From: an uncultured Klebsiella sp.
GTDB taxonomy: Bacteria; Pseudomonadota; Gammaproteobacteria; Enterobacterales; Enterobacteriaceae
Assembly (NCBI GenBank): GCA_902490055.1
Contig: CABUCP010000247.1
Span: 1-5,460 of the forward strand
DNA length: 5,460 nt
Reading direction: 5' to 3'
Shown here in pieces: positions 1 through 5,460 of the stretch. Both the position numbers and the translations under genes were made by a program. Numbering within the stretch: position 1 is the stretch's first letter; each line of letters begins with the position of its first letter. The notes under the pieces were generated by a model. That model was not told the origin of the DNA. It saw only the letters and a program-made list of their open reading frames with translations, and did no database searches.

Positions 1-2078
1 ATCGCCTGGATATCAGTATTCCGCAGGCGGCCATGTTGCAAAAAAATAAGGGGTACATCCCGCCAGAACAGTGGGATGAAGGCATTCCCGCGGCGTTTAT
101 TGATTACAATCTGACGGGTTCCACAACCAGCACGCAAGACGATCGCAGCAATAATAATTATCTGAATCTCCGATCCGGTTTCAATATCGGAGCATGGCGG
201 ATACGAAATTACTCATCTTTCGAGTATGGCGAGACGCAGCGCTGGCAAACTCAAGGCACCTCGTTACAGCGCGATATCAAAACGCTGAAAAGCGAATTTA
301 CCATGGGTAACGCTTATACCTCCGGCGACGCCTTTGACAGTTTCCAGTTTACCGGGATTCAACTGGCTTCAGATGAGAATATGCTGCCAGATAGCCAGCG
401 CGGTTTTGCCCCAACGATCCGCGGCGTCGCCCGTAGCAACGCCCACGTCATCGTCCGCCAGCACGGGTATGTTATTTATGAAACCTACGTTGCCCCCGGG
501 GCGTTTGCCATCACCGATCTGTATCCGACCGCACAGAGCGGCGACCTTGAAATCACGGTGCGCGAAAGTGACGGTAGCGAACGAAAGTTCACCCAGCCCT
601 ATGCCGCGGTCCCCTTTATGCTGCGGGAAGGACGTTTTAAATTCAGCGCCAGCGCCGGGCGTTTTGATAATCAGGGTAGCGATGGCGATACCCCTGCATT
701 TGTTCAGGCATCCGCGTTCTATGGGCTGGCCTGGAGCCTGACGCTGTACGGCGGCGCGGAATTATCCAACCACTACCAGGCCCTGGCGTTCGGTATTGGT
801 AAAGACTTTGGCGAAATTGGTGCGCTTGGCGTGGATACTATCGCCGCCAAAGCCGATCTTGATGATAATGAGCAGGATCGGGGACAACAGCTGCGTGCGC
901 AATATCAGAAAAATTTTGCGACCACCGATACGTCGTTCAATGCGTCCAGCTATTACTACACCACTCGTCATTTCTACAGCTTCAGCGATGCGAATAATTA
1001 TCGCGATCCCGACCAGCACATCAAAAACCGCCGCCATCGCACGCAGTTCAGCCTGACCCAGGATTTCGGTCGGTGGGGCAACGTCAGCGCTTCATTCTAC
1101 CGCCAGCAATACTGGGACACCCCGGTGACGGACCAGACCGTACATTTGGGCTACTACGCGAACTACCAGGGGATCTCCTGGAGCCTCGGTTACTACCTTA
1201 CCCGTTCAAGTACGGATAGCAGCAACAACGATCGCGCTGTCAGCATGAGCGTCAGCATACCGCTGAACCTCTGGTTACCGGGCGGGAGCGTCAGCTACAG
1301 CCTGAATAATAATCTGGCAGGCCATACTACACAGCAGCTTTCGTTTTATGGTACCGCGCTGGAAAACGATCGCCTGAGCTATAACCTCCAGCAAGGTTTC
1401 GACAACCAGGCGAAGACGGCCAACAGCAACCTCTCGCTGGGCTATCGCGGTGGTTCCGGCAGCGCCACTATCGGATATAGCCGCGATCGCTATAGCAATC
1501 GTCTGGATTACAGCGCCGCAGGTGGCATTGTCGCCACACAGTATGGCGTCACGCTGAGCCAAACGCTCGGCGACACCATCGGTTTGATTCGCGCAAAAGG
1601 CGCTTCTGATGTGCAAGTTGAAGGCGCCTCCAATGTCCATACCGATTCTCGCGGCTACGCCGTCATGCCAACATTGTCCGCTTATCACAAGAATACGCTT
1701 TCGCTGGATACCGAGACGTTGGCGGATGAGGTTGATTTAGAACAGAACAGCCAGACGGTAGTCCCCACCAGCGGCGCCGTCGTACTGGCGAATTATCATA
1801 CCCACGTGGGCGTCAGAACGCTTATCACGCTGACCTATCAAGGACATCCCCTGCCGTTTGGCGCAAGCGCCTATGTCTCCGGTGATGACCAGGCCCGCTC
1901 CAGTACCGGTATTGTCGGTGAAGGCGGTCAAGTCTATCTCAGCGGCGTTCCCCTACTCGGTACGCTGCATGCCAACTGGAGCCAACAGGGGCAGACCGTC
2001 AGTTGCTCCACTCCCCTTACCTTACCAGCGGCCACCGAGTTCAGCCCCGTCAGACAGTTGGCGGCACAATGCCATTAA
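1..2078 (+). CDS. Fimbrial outer-membrane usher (FimD/PapC family), 5'-truncated by window edge
   Basis: The usher is the outer-membrane pore of a chaperone-usher pilus. It receives chaperone-subunit complexes from the periplasm, orders them and secretes the growing fibre. The frame is open from base 3, so the true start lies upstream and 691 residues are visible. Family ushers are usually 800-870 residues, so about 150 are missing: signal peptide, the chaperone-binding N-terminal domain and the first barrel strands. The fragment opens with the usher-typical RLDISIPQ and the GYIPPEQWDEGI stretch. The plug domain lies at about 402-625, seen as GFAPTIRGVARSNAHVIV, then YVAPGAFAITDLYP and the segment ending PYAAVPFMLREG. 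Alternating aromatic beta-barrel strands follow. The C-terminal domains begin near 1640 (TDSRGYAVMP). Two cysteines near the C-terminus (fragment residues 668 and 690) match the conserved usher disulfide. The frame is intact, with no frameshift. The adhesin gene follows after 14 bases, so the two are surely co-transcribed. The family is certain; the specific fimbrial system is not. Confidence 0.95.
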   Translation, partial: RLDISIPQAAMLQKNKGYIPPEQWDEGIPAAFIDYNLTGSTTSTQDDRSNNNYLNLRSGFNIGAWRIRNYSSFEYGETQRWQTQGTSLQRDIKTLKSEFTMGNAYTSGDAFDSFQFTGIQLASDENMLPDSQRGFAPTIRGVARSNAHVIVRQHGYVIYETYVAPGAFAITDLYPTAQSGDLEITVRESDGSERKFTQPYAAVPFMLREGRFKFSASAGRFDNQGSDGDTPAFVQASAFYGLAWSLTLYGGAELSNHYQALAFGIGKDFGEIGALGVDTIAAKADLDDNEQDRGQQLRAQYQKNFATTDTSFNASSYYYTTRHFYSFSDANNYRDPDQHIKNRRHRTQFSLTQDFGRWGNVSASFYRQQYWDTPVTDQTVHLGYYANYQGISWSLGYYLTRSSTDSSNNDRAVSMSVSIPLNLWLPGGSVSYSLNNNLAGHTTQQLSFYGTALENDRLSYNLQQGFDNQAKTANSNLSLGYRGGSGSATIGYSRDRYSNRLDYSAAGGIVATQYGVTLSQTLGDTIGLIRAKGASDVQVEGASNVHTDSRGYAVMPTLSAYHKNTLSLDTETLADEVDLEQNSQTVVPTSGAVVLANYHTHVGVRTLITLTYQGHPLPFGASAYVSGDDQARSSTGIVGEGGQVYLSGVPLLGTLHANWSQQGQTVSCSTPLTLPAATEFSPVRQLAAQCH

Positions 2079-2082
2079 TAAC

Positions 2083-2088
2083 AGAGGA
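2083..2088 (+). promoter_or_regulatory. Ribosome binding site deciding the GTG start of the adhesin
   Basis: AGAGGA lies four bases before GTG 2093. Upstream in-frame ATG codons at 2003 and 2069 are inside the usher gene, have no comparable purine-rich site, and would place extra residues before the signal peptide. The ATG at 2091 is out of frame and meets TGA at once. This supports GTG as the start and suggests translational coupling to the usher stop at 2076-2078. Confidence 0.75.
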
Positions 2089-2092
2089 AAAT

Positions 2093-3175
2093 GTGAAACA
2101 ACGCACGCGATTATTCGAGATTCTCATGGTACTGGCGGCCTGTATTCTCCAGTTCCCCTCAGCGGCAACAGCCGCGCAAATGTGCCCGCCGACGATGAAT
2201 GATGCCGTTATTAACTTTAATAATTACTCCATCACCGATTATCCAACCCTTCCTCCGGGATCGATGCTATCGGGAGCGATTCTTGGCCAGGAGAATCGTT
2301 CTTTCTATAACTGCCCTCAGGGCACCGGGGCGGTAACCATGCGTTTTGTCGCCGATAGCGCGTTAACCGTCGCCGGCGTCAGCGGCGCGGCGCCTAACGG
2401 CACCGGCGCCCCCGTGGCTATCTATGACGTCCCCGATATCCCCGGCGTCGGATTTGCCGTGGGGATCCGTGAAACCACGCACTGCGCTGGCCAACCCGTT
2501 CACTACATAGCATCAGGAGATGACAGCGTCGCAGTTTGTAACACCGACGACCCTACGCAAATGGCGACGCAGTTTTTCGTCGTGTTCTATAAAACGGCGC
2601 AGGAGATTGTGTATGAGCAGCCGAATAGCGGGCAAATCCGGGCGGGGACGTTAATCCTTGAAGATGCGAATGGTAGCATTATCTCGCAAGCAGGCGTAAC
2701 CGTTGAAGTGGCGGCAACGGACCTGAAAGTGCACAAAGCCAGTTGCTACATCTCTGATAACGACATTACCGTAAATATGGGGCAAAGCAGCGCCAGCGAT
2801 CTTAATAACGGCATGGATGGCGAAAAACATACTTTTACGATACCGCTGACCTGCGAAGCCTCGCAAATCGGCGCGATAAAAATCGGCTTCTTTGGCCCCA
2901 GCGAAAAAGACGCCAACAATAACGATGTCTTAACCCTAAGCACGCAAGAAGGCGCAGCGACGGGCGTTGGGATCCGGATTATGTACGGTGATAACTATGG
3001 CGCCGCAAAAGGCAACACCGTCGCGCTCAATAGCACCGGGGTCGAAGCTTTTCCGAATAGCGCGAATATGACCCAGCTTAATCTGGACTATGACGCGCAG
3101 TATGTTCGTACCGCCCCGCAGGTGACCGCCGGGCAGGCCGACAGTCTCGCGACCTTTAGTTTAATTTATAACTAG
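2093..3175 (+). CDS. Two-domain fimbrial tip adhesin (FimH-like architecture)
   Basis: This is probably the tip adhesin of the fimbria assembled by the preceding usher: exported to the periplasm, then presented at the pilus tip to bind a host or surface ligand. From GTG 2093 it is 360 residues. A type I signal peptide is visible: basic KQRTR, a hydrophobic core of about residues 7-21, and likely cleavage after A27 or A28 (SAATAA). The mature N-terminal half (about 29-210) has C31, C74, C131 and C149 and would be the receptor-binding domain. The C-terminal half (about 211-360) is a pilin domain: C218 and C254 form the typical pilin disulfide pair, GVGIRIMYG precedes the last strands, and the end has the subunit signature VTAGQADSLATFSLIYN, with the penultimate tyrosine used in chaperone recognition and donor-strand exchange. 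The length fits tip adhesins (major pilins are about 180 residues). It closes the operon. The receptor cannot be predicted. An LAAC stretch at residues 14-17 resembles a lipobox but lies within a longer hydrophobic core. Confidence 0.88.
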   Translation: MKQRTRLFEILMVLAACILQFPSAATAAQMCPPTMNDAVINFNNYSITDYPTLPPGSMLSGAILGQENRSFYNCPQGTGAVTMRFVADSALTVAGVSGAAPNGTGAPVAIYDVPDIPGVGFAVGIRETTHCAGQPVHYIASGDDSVAVCNTDDPTQMATQFFVVFYKTAQEIVYEQPNSGQIRAGTLILEDANGSIISQAGVTVEVAATDLKVHKASCYISDNDITVNMGQSSASDLNNGMDGEKHTFTIPLTCEASQIGAIKIGFFGPSEKDANNNDVLTLSTQEGAATGVGIRIMYGDNYGAAKGNTVALNSTGVEAFPNSANMTQLNLDYDAQYVRTAPQVTAGQADSLATFSLIYN

Positions 3176-3261
3176 CGGCATATTATATGGCTGTCGGCCT
3201 GTAGCCCGCGCACGCCAGCCATCGACGCCGCGCCGGATAACGCGAACTATCAGACACTCAT
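3176..3261. other. Convergent intergenic gap with a possible stem-loop and REP-like fragment
   Basis: These 86 bases separate the adhesin stop from the convergent regulator stop. ATGGCTG at 3187-3193 pairs perfectly with CAGCCAT at 3216-3222, leaving a 22-base GC-rich loop that contains a small GGC/GCC pairing. The stem could slow or stop transcription from both sides, but neither strand shows a proper T-run after it, so I do not call a Rho-independent terminator. GCCGGATAACGCG at 3233-3245 recalls one arm of an enterobacterial REP element, but the matching arm is not visible. It may be a decayed REP or chance. Confidence 0.35.
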
Positions 3262-4191
3262 TTAAACCATTGGGTTATTCGCGTTTTCCGAGAGTACGTC
3301 CTGCAGCAACCAGTCGTGAAAGACCTTCACTTCAGCCCGCAGCGTGCTTTGTTGCGGGGTAACCAGATAATAGGACCATTTTAACGGCCAACGGCGATCG
3401 GGGTGCAGTTGCACGAGCTGCCCGGTCTCGATAAGTTGCTGTACCAGGGCGCGGCGCACGATAGCCACACCGCGACCGCTGAGGGCCGCCAAAATAACCG
3501 CCGCCGTCGAGTTAATATGTAGCCCGTTGTCCCGTGTCTCGGGAGCGCCAGGCGCATCGAGCACCTCCTGCCATGAGGGAAAATCGGCGCCGGGGTGCGG
3601 CGTATCGTCGTGAATCAATTTTTGCGTCGCCAGCCAGTCGCCACAGGGCATTTTTTCTGGCGGCTCAAGGCGTGGGCTGCATACCAGCACCGCCTCCTCA
3701 TCCATCAACCAGCTTTTATGTACCCCGGGCCACGTCCCCAGCCCACAGCGAATACCGATATCCGCCTCGCCGTGGGAAACATCCATCAACGTTTCCGTGA
3801 CGTTAAGACGCAGGTCAATAGTTGCATAGGTTTCAGAAAACCGATTCAGGCGCGCCATCAGCCAGTTCATCATCAGTACCTGGGACGCCGTTACCACCAC
3901 GACCGAGCGCGCCCGCCGACCGCGTAGCTTATTCAGGCCCGTTTCCAGTTTATCCAGCCCTTGAGTAATATCCTGCAGCGCATCCTGCGCCTCTTCCACC
4001 AGCGTCAGCCGCATTTTGCCCGTACGGGTACGATGCAGCAAAGGGTGACCGACCCACTCCTCCAACGAGCGAACAAGCTGACCTACGGCGGCGGGCGTGA
4101 CGCCCAGCTCCTGCGCCGCGCCGGTAAAGCTACCGTGTCGGGCGGTAGCTTCAAAAGCATGCAGCCATTTCAGTCGGTTAAGTGAACGCAT
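3262..4191 (-). CDS. LysR-family transcriptional regulator, GcvA-like
   Basis: This is a DNA-binding regulator of 309 residues, the normal length for the LysR family, acting in the cytoplasm as a dimer or tetramer. The N-terminal winged helix-turn-helix covers residues 4-62: LKWLHAFEATARHGSFTGAA, then the recognition helix region VTPAAVGQLVRSLEEWVGHP followed by LLHR. This pattern is closest to the GcvA/AmpR-type branch. A linker helix (about 63-92) leads to the periplasmic-binding-protein-like effector domain (about 93-300), with VTASQVLMMNWLMARL and GEADIGIRCGLG as family-like segments. The start at 4191 is supported by GCGGAG (4201-4206) nine bases upstream. It is divergent from the reductase gene, with 175 bases between start codons, the classic layout for a LysR regulator and its target. 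A 21-bp dyad sits at its likely -35 position, suggesting autorepression. It converges with the fimbrial operon, so control of the fimbriae is possible but has no sequence support. The effector is unknown. Confidence 0.93.
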   Translation of the reverse strand: MRSLNRLKWLHAFEATARHGSFTGAAQELGVTPAAVGQLVRSLEEWVGHPLLHRTRTGKMRLTLVEEAQDALQDITQGLDKLETGLNKLRGRRARSVVVVTASQVLMMNWLMARLNRFSETYATIDLRLNVTETLMDVSHGEADIGIRCGLGTWPGVHKSWLMDEEAVLVCSPRLEPPEKMPCGDWLATQKLIHDDTPHPGADFPSWQEVLDAPGAPETRDNGLHINSTAAVILAALSGRGVAIVRRALVQQLIETGQLVQLHPDRRWPLKWSYYLVTPQQSTLRAEVKVFHDWLLQDVLSENANNPMV

Positions 4192-4221
4192 TTGAGTTTT
4201 CTCCGCCTCATCATCGACATC

Positions 4222-4227
4222 AGTATA
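4222..4227 (-). promoter_or_regulatory. Probable -10 element of the LysR-family gene
   Basis: Read on the - strand this is TATACT, matching five of six bases of TATAAT, and it would place the transcript start near 4214, about 23 bases before the ATG. No good -35 lies 16-18 bases upstream. The -35 position instead falls inside the dyad at 4234-4254, so the promoter is likely weak or controlled by a protein bound there. Confidence 0.45.
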
Positions 4228-4233
4228 CGCAAT

Positions 4234-4254
4234 CGAGATAGATTTTCTTTCTCG
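4234..4254. promoter_or_regulatory. Operator-like inverted repeat in the divergent LysR/reductase region
   Basis: The left arm CGAGATAGA (4234-4242) and right arm TCTTTCTCG (4246-4254) are complementary at eight of nine positions around a TTT centre. The only mismatch is 4239/4249. It sits upstream of both divergent genes, so it is not a terminator for either, and it covers the expected -35 of the regulator gene. This is a natural binding site for the LysR-family protein, although the classical T-N11-A core is not present at the dyad centre: A and T occupy those positions. GCAAT also recurs directly at 4229 and 4259, thirty bases apart. Confidence 0.5.
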
Positions 4255-4312
4255 CCAGGCAATTTCTTCTCAGTCGTCAGCACGGGTTAGCCATGGCATT
4301 GTGCCGTCACGG

Positions 4313-4335
4313 GATGAGCAACCAGACGGCTCATC
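4313..4335. promoter_or_regulatory. Perfect inverted repeat in the leader of the reductase gene
   Basis: GATGAGC (4313-4319) and GCTCATC (4329-4335) form a perfect 7-base-arm repeat with nine bases between, ending 31 bases before the reductase start. A longer, imperfect repeat overlaps it: CATTG 4297-4301 with CAATG 4335-4339, and CCGTC 4304-4308 with GACGG 4325-4329. The two pairings share bases and could not form together in RNA. It could be a second operator or a leader hairpin. I found no convincing promoter for the reductase; TACGAT at 4347-4352 resembles a -10 but has no -35. Confidence 0.35.
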
Positions 4336-4355
4336 AATGACAACCATACGATTCC

Positions 4356-4360
4356 AGAGG
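4356..4360 (+). promoter_or_regulatory. Ribosome binding site deciding the reductase start
   Basis: AGAGG lies six bases before ATG 4367. The in-frame starts further upstream (ATG 4337 and GTG 4301) have no such site and would add residues before the first beta strand of the Rossmann fold that family members lack. Confidence 0.75.
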
Positions 4361-4366
4361 TTAGCG

Positions 4367-5143
4367 ATGAACGCATCTTTTGCCGGTAAAAAACTGTTAG
4401 TGGTCGGCGGTACCAGCGGTATCGGCCTGGCAACGGCGAAACGGGTAGTAGAAGGCGGCGGCAGCGTCGTACTCATCGGCCATCGCCAGGATAAAGCTGA
4501 ACAGGCGCGCCGGACGCTGGCCGCAGACGGTCAGGTGTCGATTATTCTGGCCGATTTGATGACGCAGGCGGGCCTGCAGCAAGCACTGAACGGCATCAAT
4601 GCCGAACATCAAGACATCAGCCTGCTGGTCAATGCCGCCGGCGTGTTCTTACCGAAATCCTTCACCGAACACGAACTCTCCGACTATGACTTGTATATGA
4701 ATCTCAACCGCGCCGCCTTCTTTATCACCCGCGATGTGGTGCGCAATATGATTGCCGCCGGCATCAAAGGCGCCATCGTTAACATCGGTTCCATGTGGGC
4801 GCAGCAGGCCATCGGCGCAACCCCCTCTTCCGCCTACTCGATGGCGAAAGCCGGTCTGCACGCATTAACTAAAAATCTGGCGATTGAATTAGGTGGCGCA
4901 GGTATTCGCGTGAACGCGGTCTCCCCCGCCGTCGTCCATACGCCGATTTATGAAGGCTTTATTGCGAAAGATGACGTGCAGGCGGTAATGAACAGCTTTG
5001 ACAACTTCCATCCGCTTGGCCGCGTAGGGACGCCGGGTGATATTGCCGACACCGTGGCGTTCCTGCTTTCCGATAAGACGAGCTGGGTAACCGGCGCCAT
5101 CTGGGATGTCGATGGCGGCGTGATGGCGGGACGTCACGCGTGA
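4367..5143 (+). CDS. Short-chain dehydrogenase/reductase (classical SDR family)
   Basis: This is a cytoplasmic NAD(P)-dependent oxidoreductase of 258 residues, the usual size for classical SDRs. The cofactor-binding glycine motif is GGTSGIG (14-20), a variant of TGxxxGIG. R40 after the second strand (IGHRQ) favours NADPH over NADH by family rules. D63 in ADL would contact the adenine ring, and NAAG is at 89-92. The catalytic set is visible: N112 or N114, S142 in NIGSMW, and Y157/K161 in YSMAK. Serine and tyrosine are 15 residues apart, slightly more than the common 12-13, so a small insertion sits between them. Family-typical segments follow: [15 protein letters not shown] (the usual PG is PA), [16 protein letters not shown] and the closing DVDGG. 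The substrate cannot be told from sequence; 3-oxoacyl-ACP reductase, sugar and alcohol dehydrogenase homologues share this pattern. It is divergent from the LysR-family gene and probably its target. A terminator follows, so it is likely monocistronic. Confidence 0.93.
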   Translation: MNASFAGKKLLVVGGTSGIGLATAKRVVEGGGSVVLIGHRQDKAEQARRTLAADGQVSIILADLMTQAGLQQALNGINAEHQDISLLVNAAGVFLPKSFTEHELSDYDLYMNLNRAAFFITRDVVRNMIAAGIKGAIVNIGSMWAQQAIGATPSSAYSMAKAGLHALTKNLAIELGGAGIRVNAVSPAVVHTPIYEGFIAKDDVQAVMNSFDNFHPLGRVGTPGDIADTVAFLLSDKTSWVTGAIWDVDGGVMAGRHA

Positions 5144-5147
5144 TAAT

Positions 5148-5180
5148 GGTGCCGCCCCGCGCGGCATCTGCTTTATTGTT
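5148..5180 (+). terminator. Probable Rho-independent terminator after the reductase
   Basis: Four bases after the reductase stop, TGCCGC (5150-5155) pairs with GCGGCA (5161-5166) around a five-base CCCGC loop. G5149-T5167 (wobble) and G5148-C5168 extend the stem to eight pairs. A T-rich but interrupted tail (TGCTTTATTGTT, 5169-5180) follows. The strong GC stem and its position make it convincing; the broken T-run may make it leaky. Confidence 0.6.
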
Positions 5181-5207
5181 ATGACGCTTCTATCGCCTTT
5201 AGTAATT

Positions 5208-5216
5208 TGCTATACA
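5208..5216 (+). promoter_or_regulatory. Possible extended -10 promoter of the SnoaL-like gene
   Basis: TGCTATACA fits an extended -10 (TGn plus TATACA, four of six matches to TATAAT but lacking the final T). The -35 at 17-bp spacing is poor (TTCTAT, 5188-5193). It lies downstream of the terminator and would give a 5' leader of roughly 30 bases, so it could give the gene its own transcript. Confidence 0.35.
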
Positions 5217-5240
5217 AAGGATCCCTTTTATCTCTTCCTT

Positions 5241-5245
5241 TGAGG
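5241..5245 (+). promoter_or_regulatory. Ribosome binding site of the SnoaL-like gene
   Basis: TGAGG lies seven bases before ATG 5253 and fixes the start of a reading frame that otherwise could be missed because it runs off the window. Confidence 0.6.
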
Positions 5246-5252
5246 CTATTCT

Positions 5253-5460
5253 ATGTTTAAAAAAACATCCTTTGCGCTCTGCTTGCTGTTCCTCGGTAAC
5301 ATTACCTTTGCCGCTACGCTTCCCGCAGAGCAGCAAAACAAAGAAAATGTTCTGAAGTTTTACAATTTTGCTTTGAATGATAAAAATTTTGCCGCGGCGA
5401 AACCTTTTCTCGGCGAGGAATACAAGCAGCATAACCCCACGGCTAAAGACGGCGTCGAAG
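5253..5460 (+). CDS. Secreted SnoaL-like (NTF2-fold) protein, 3'-truncated by window end
   Basis: Only the first 69 codons are present; the frame is open to the window end. The start is ATG 5253, behind TGAGG. Residues 1-20 form a clear signal peptide: FKK, a hydrophobic core FALCLLFLG, and likely cleavage after A20 (ITFA then ATLPAE). The protein is therefore expected in the periplasm. After that come an amphipathic helix (NKENVLKFYNFALNDKNF) and YKQHNP followed by DGVE, the N-terminal signature of the SnoaL-like polyketide-cyclase/NTF2-fold group, whose members are usually about 130-160 residues. Some members act on small hydrophobic or carbonyl compounds, but many have no known activity, so no reaction is assigned. 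The visible part looks more AT-rich than the reductase before it. It lies 109 bases after the reductase, beyond a probable terminator, so it may be a separate transcription unit. Confidence 0.75.
   Translation, partial: MFKKTSFALCLLFLGNITFAATLPAEQQNKENVLKFYNFALNDKNFAAAKPFLGEEYKQHNPTAKDGVE

Noticed and set aside
1275..1688. Antisense open frame within the usher gene
   Set aside because: The composition mirrors the codon pattern of the usher strand. There is no recognisable domain and no convincing ribosome binding site, so it is a shadow frame.
2003..2092. Extended adhesin start inside the usher gene (ATG 2003 or ATG 2069)
   Set aside because: Neither has a ribosome binding site, and both place polar residues ahead of a complete signal peptide that begins properly at GTG 2093.
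2380..2420. GC-rich GGCGCGGCGCC-like tract in the adhesin gene as a regulatory structure
   Set aside because: It is explained by Gly/Ala/Pro codons in the intact reading frame.
4290..4297. GCCATGGC palindrome as an operator
   Set aside because: Eight-base palindromes are common by chance and nothing around it extends the symmetry.
4301..4366. Longer reductase start (GTG 4301 or ATG 4337)
   Set aside because: There is no Shine-Dalgarno there, the added residues do not resemble the family, and ATG 4367 has AGAGG at ideal spacing.
5199..5432. Open frame on the - strand across the SnoaL-like start
   Set aside because: It overlaps a gene with a good ribosome binding site, signal peptide and family motif on the + strand, and its own product shows no domain.

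Overview
The window reads as chromosomal DNA of an enteric bacterium (Enterobacteriaceae). A Salmonella- or Citrobacter-like host is my best guess from the moderately GC-rich codon use, enteric-style ribosome binding sites and gene content. This is an impression from reading, not a search result. Coding density is high. There are five genes, two of them cut by the window edges, and no RNA gene, insertion sequence, CRISPR array or integrase.

Left part (1-3175, + strand): the 3' end of a chaperone-usher fimbrial operon. The outer-membrane usher lacks its N-terminus because the window starts inside the gene. It is followed after 14 bases by a two-domain fimbrial tip adhesin that starts at GTG 2093. 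Pilin and chaperone genes should lie just upstream, outside the window. An adhesin directly after the usher, closing the operon, fits a compact pilin-chaperone-usher-adhesin layout like the Yeh/Stc-type clusters. I cannot assign the specific fimbrial system.

Middle (3176-4366): an 86-bp convergent gap separates the adhesin from a GcvA-like LysR-family regulator on the - strand. The regulator is divergent from the next gene across a 175-bp intergenic region. That region holds two clear dyads: a near-perfect inverted repeat with 9-base arms (one mismatch) at 4234-4254, beside a good -10 for the regulator, and a perfect 7-base-arm repeat at 4313-4335 in the leader of the next gene.

Right part (4367-5460, + strand): a classical short-chain dehydrogenase/reductase (258 aa) with all catalytic residues, then a probable terminator. 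Last comes the beginning of a secreted SnoaL-like/NTF2-fold protein, cut by the window end. The LysR regulator most likely controls the divergent reductase, and perhaps the SnoaL-like gene. Nothing in the sequence links this metabolic module to the fimbriae except adjacency.

Overall these are recognisable families. I see no evidence of an undescribed system. The most useful leads are the operator-like dyads in the divergent region, the unknown substrate of the reductase and the unknown receptor of the adhesin.
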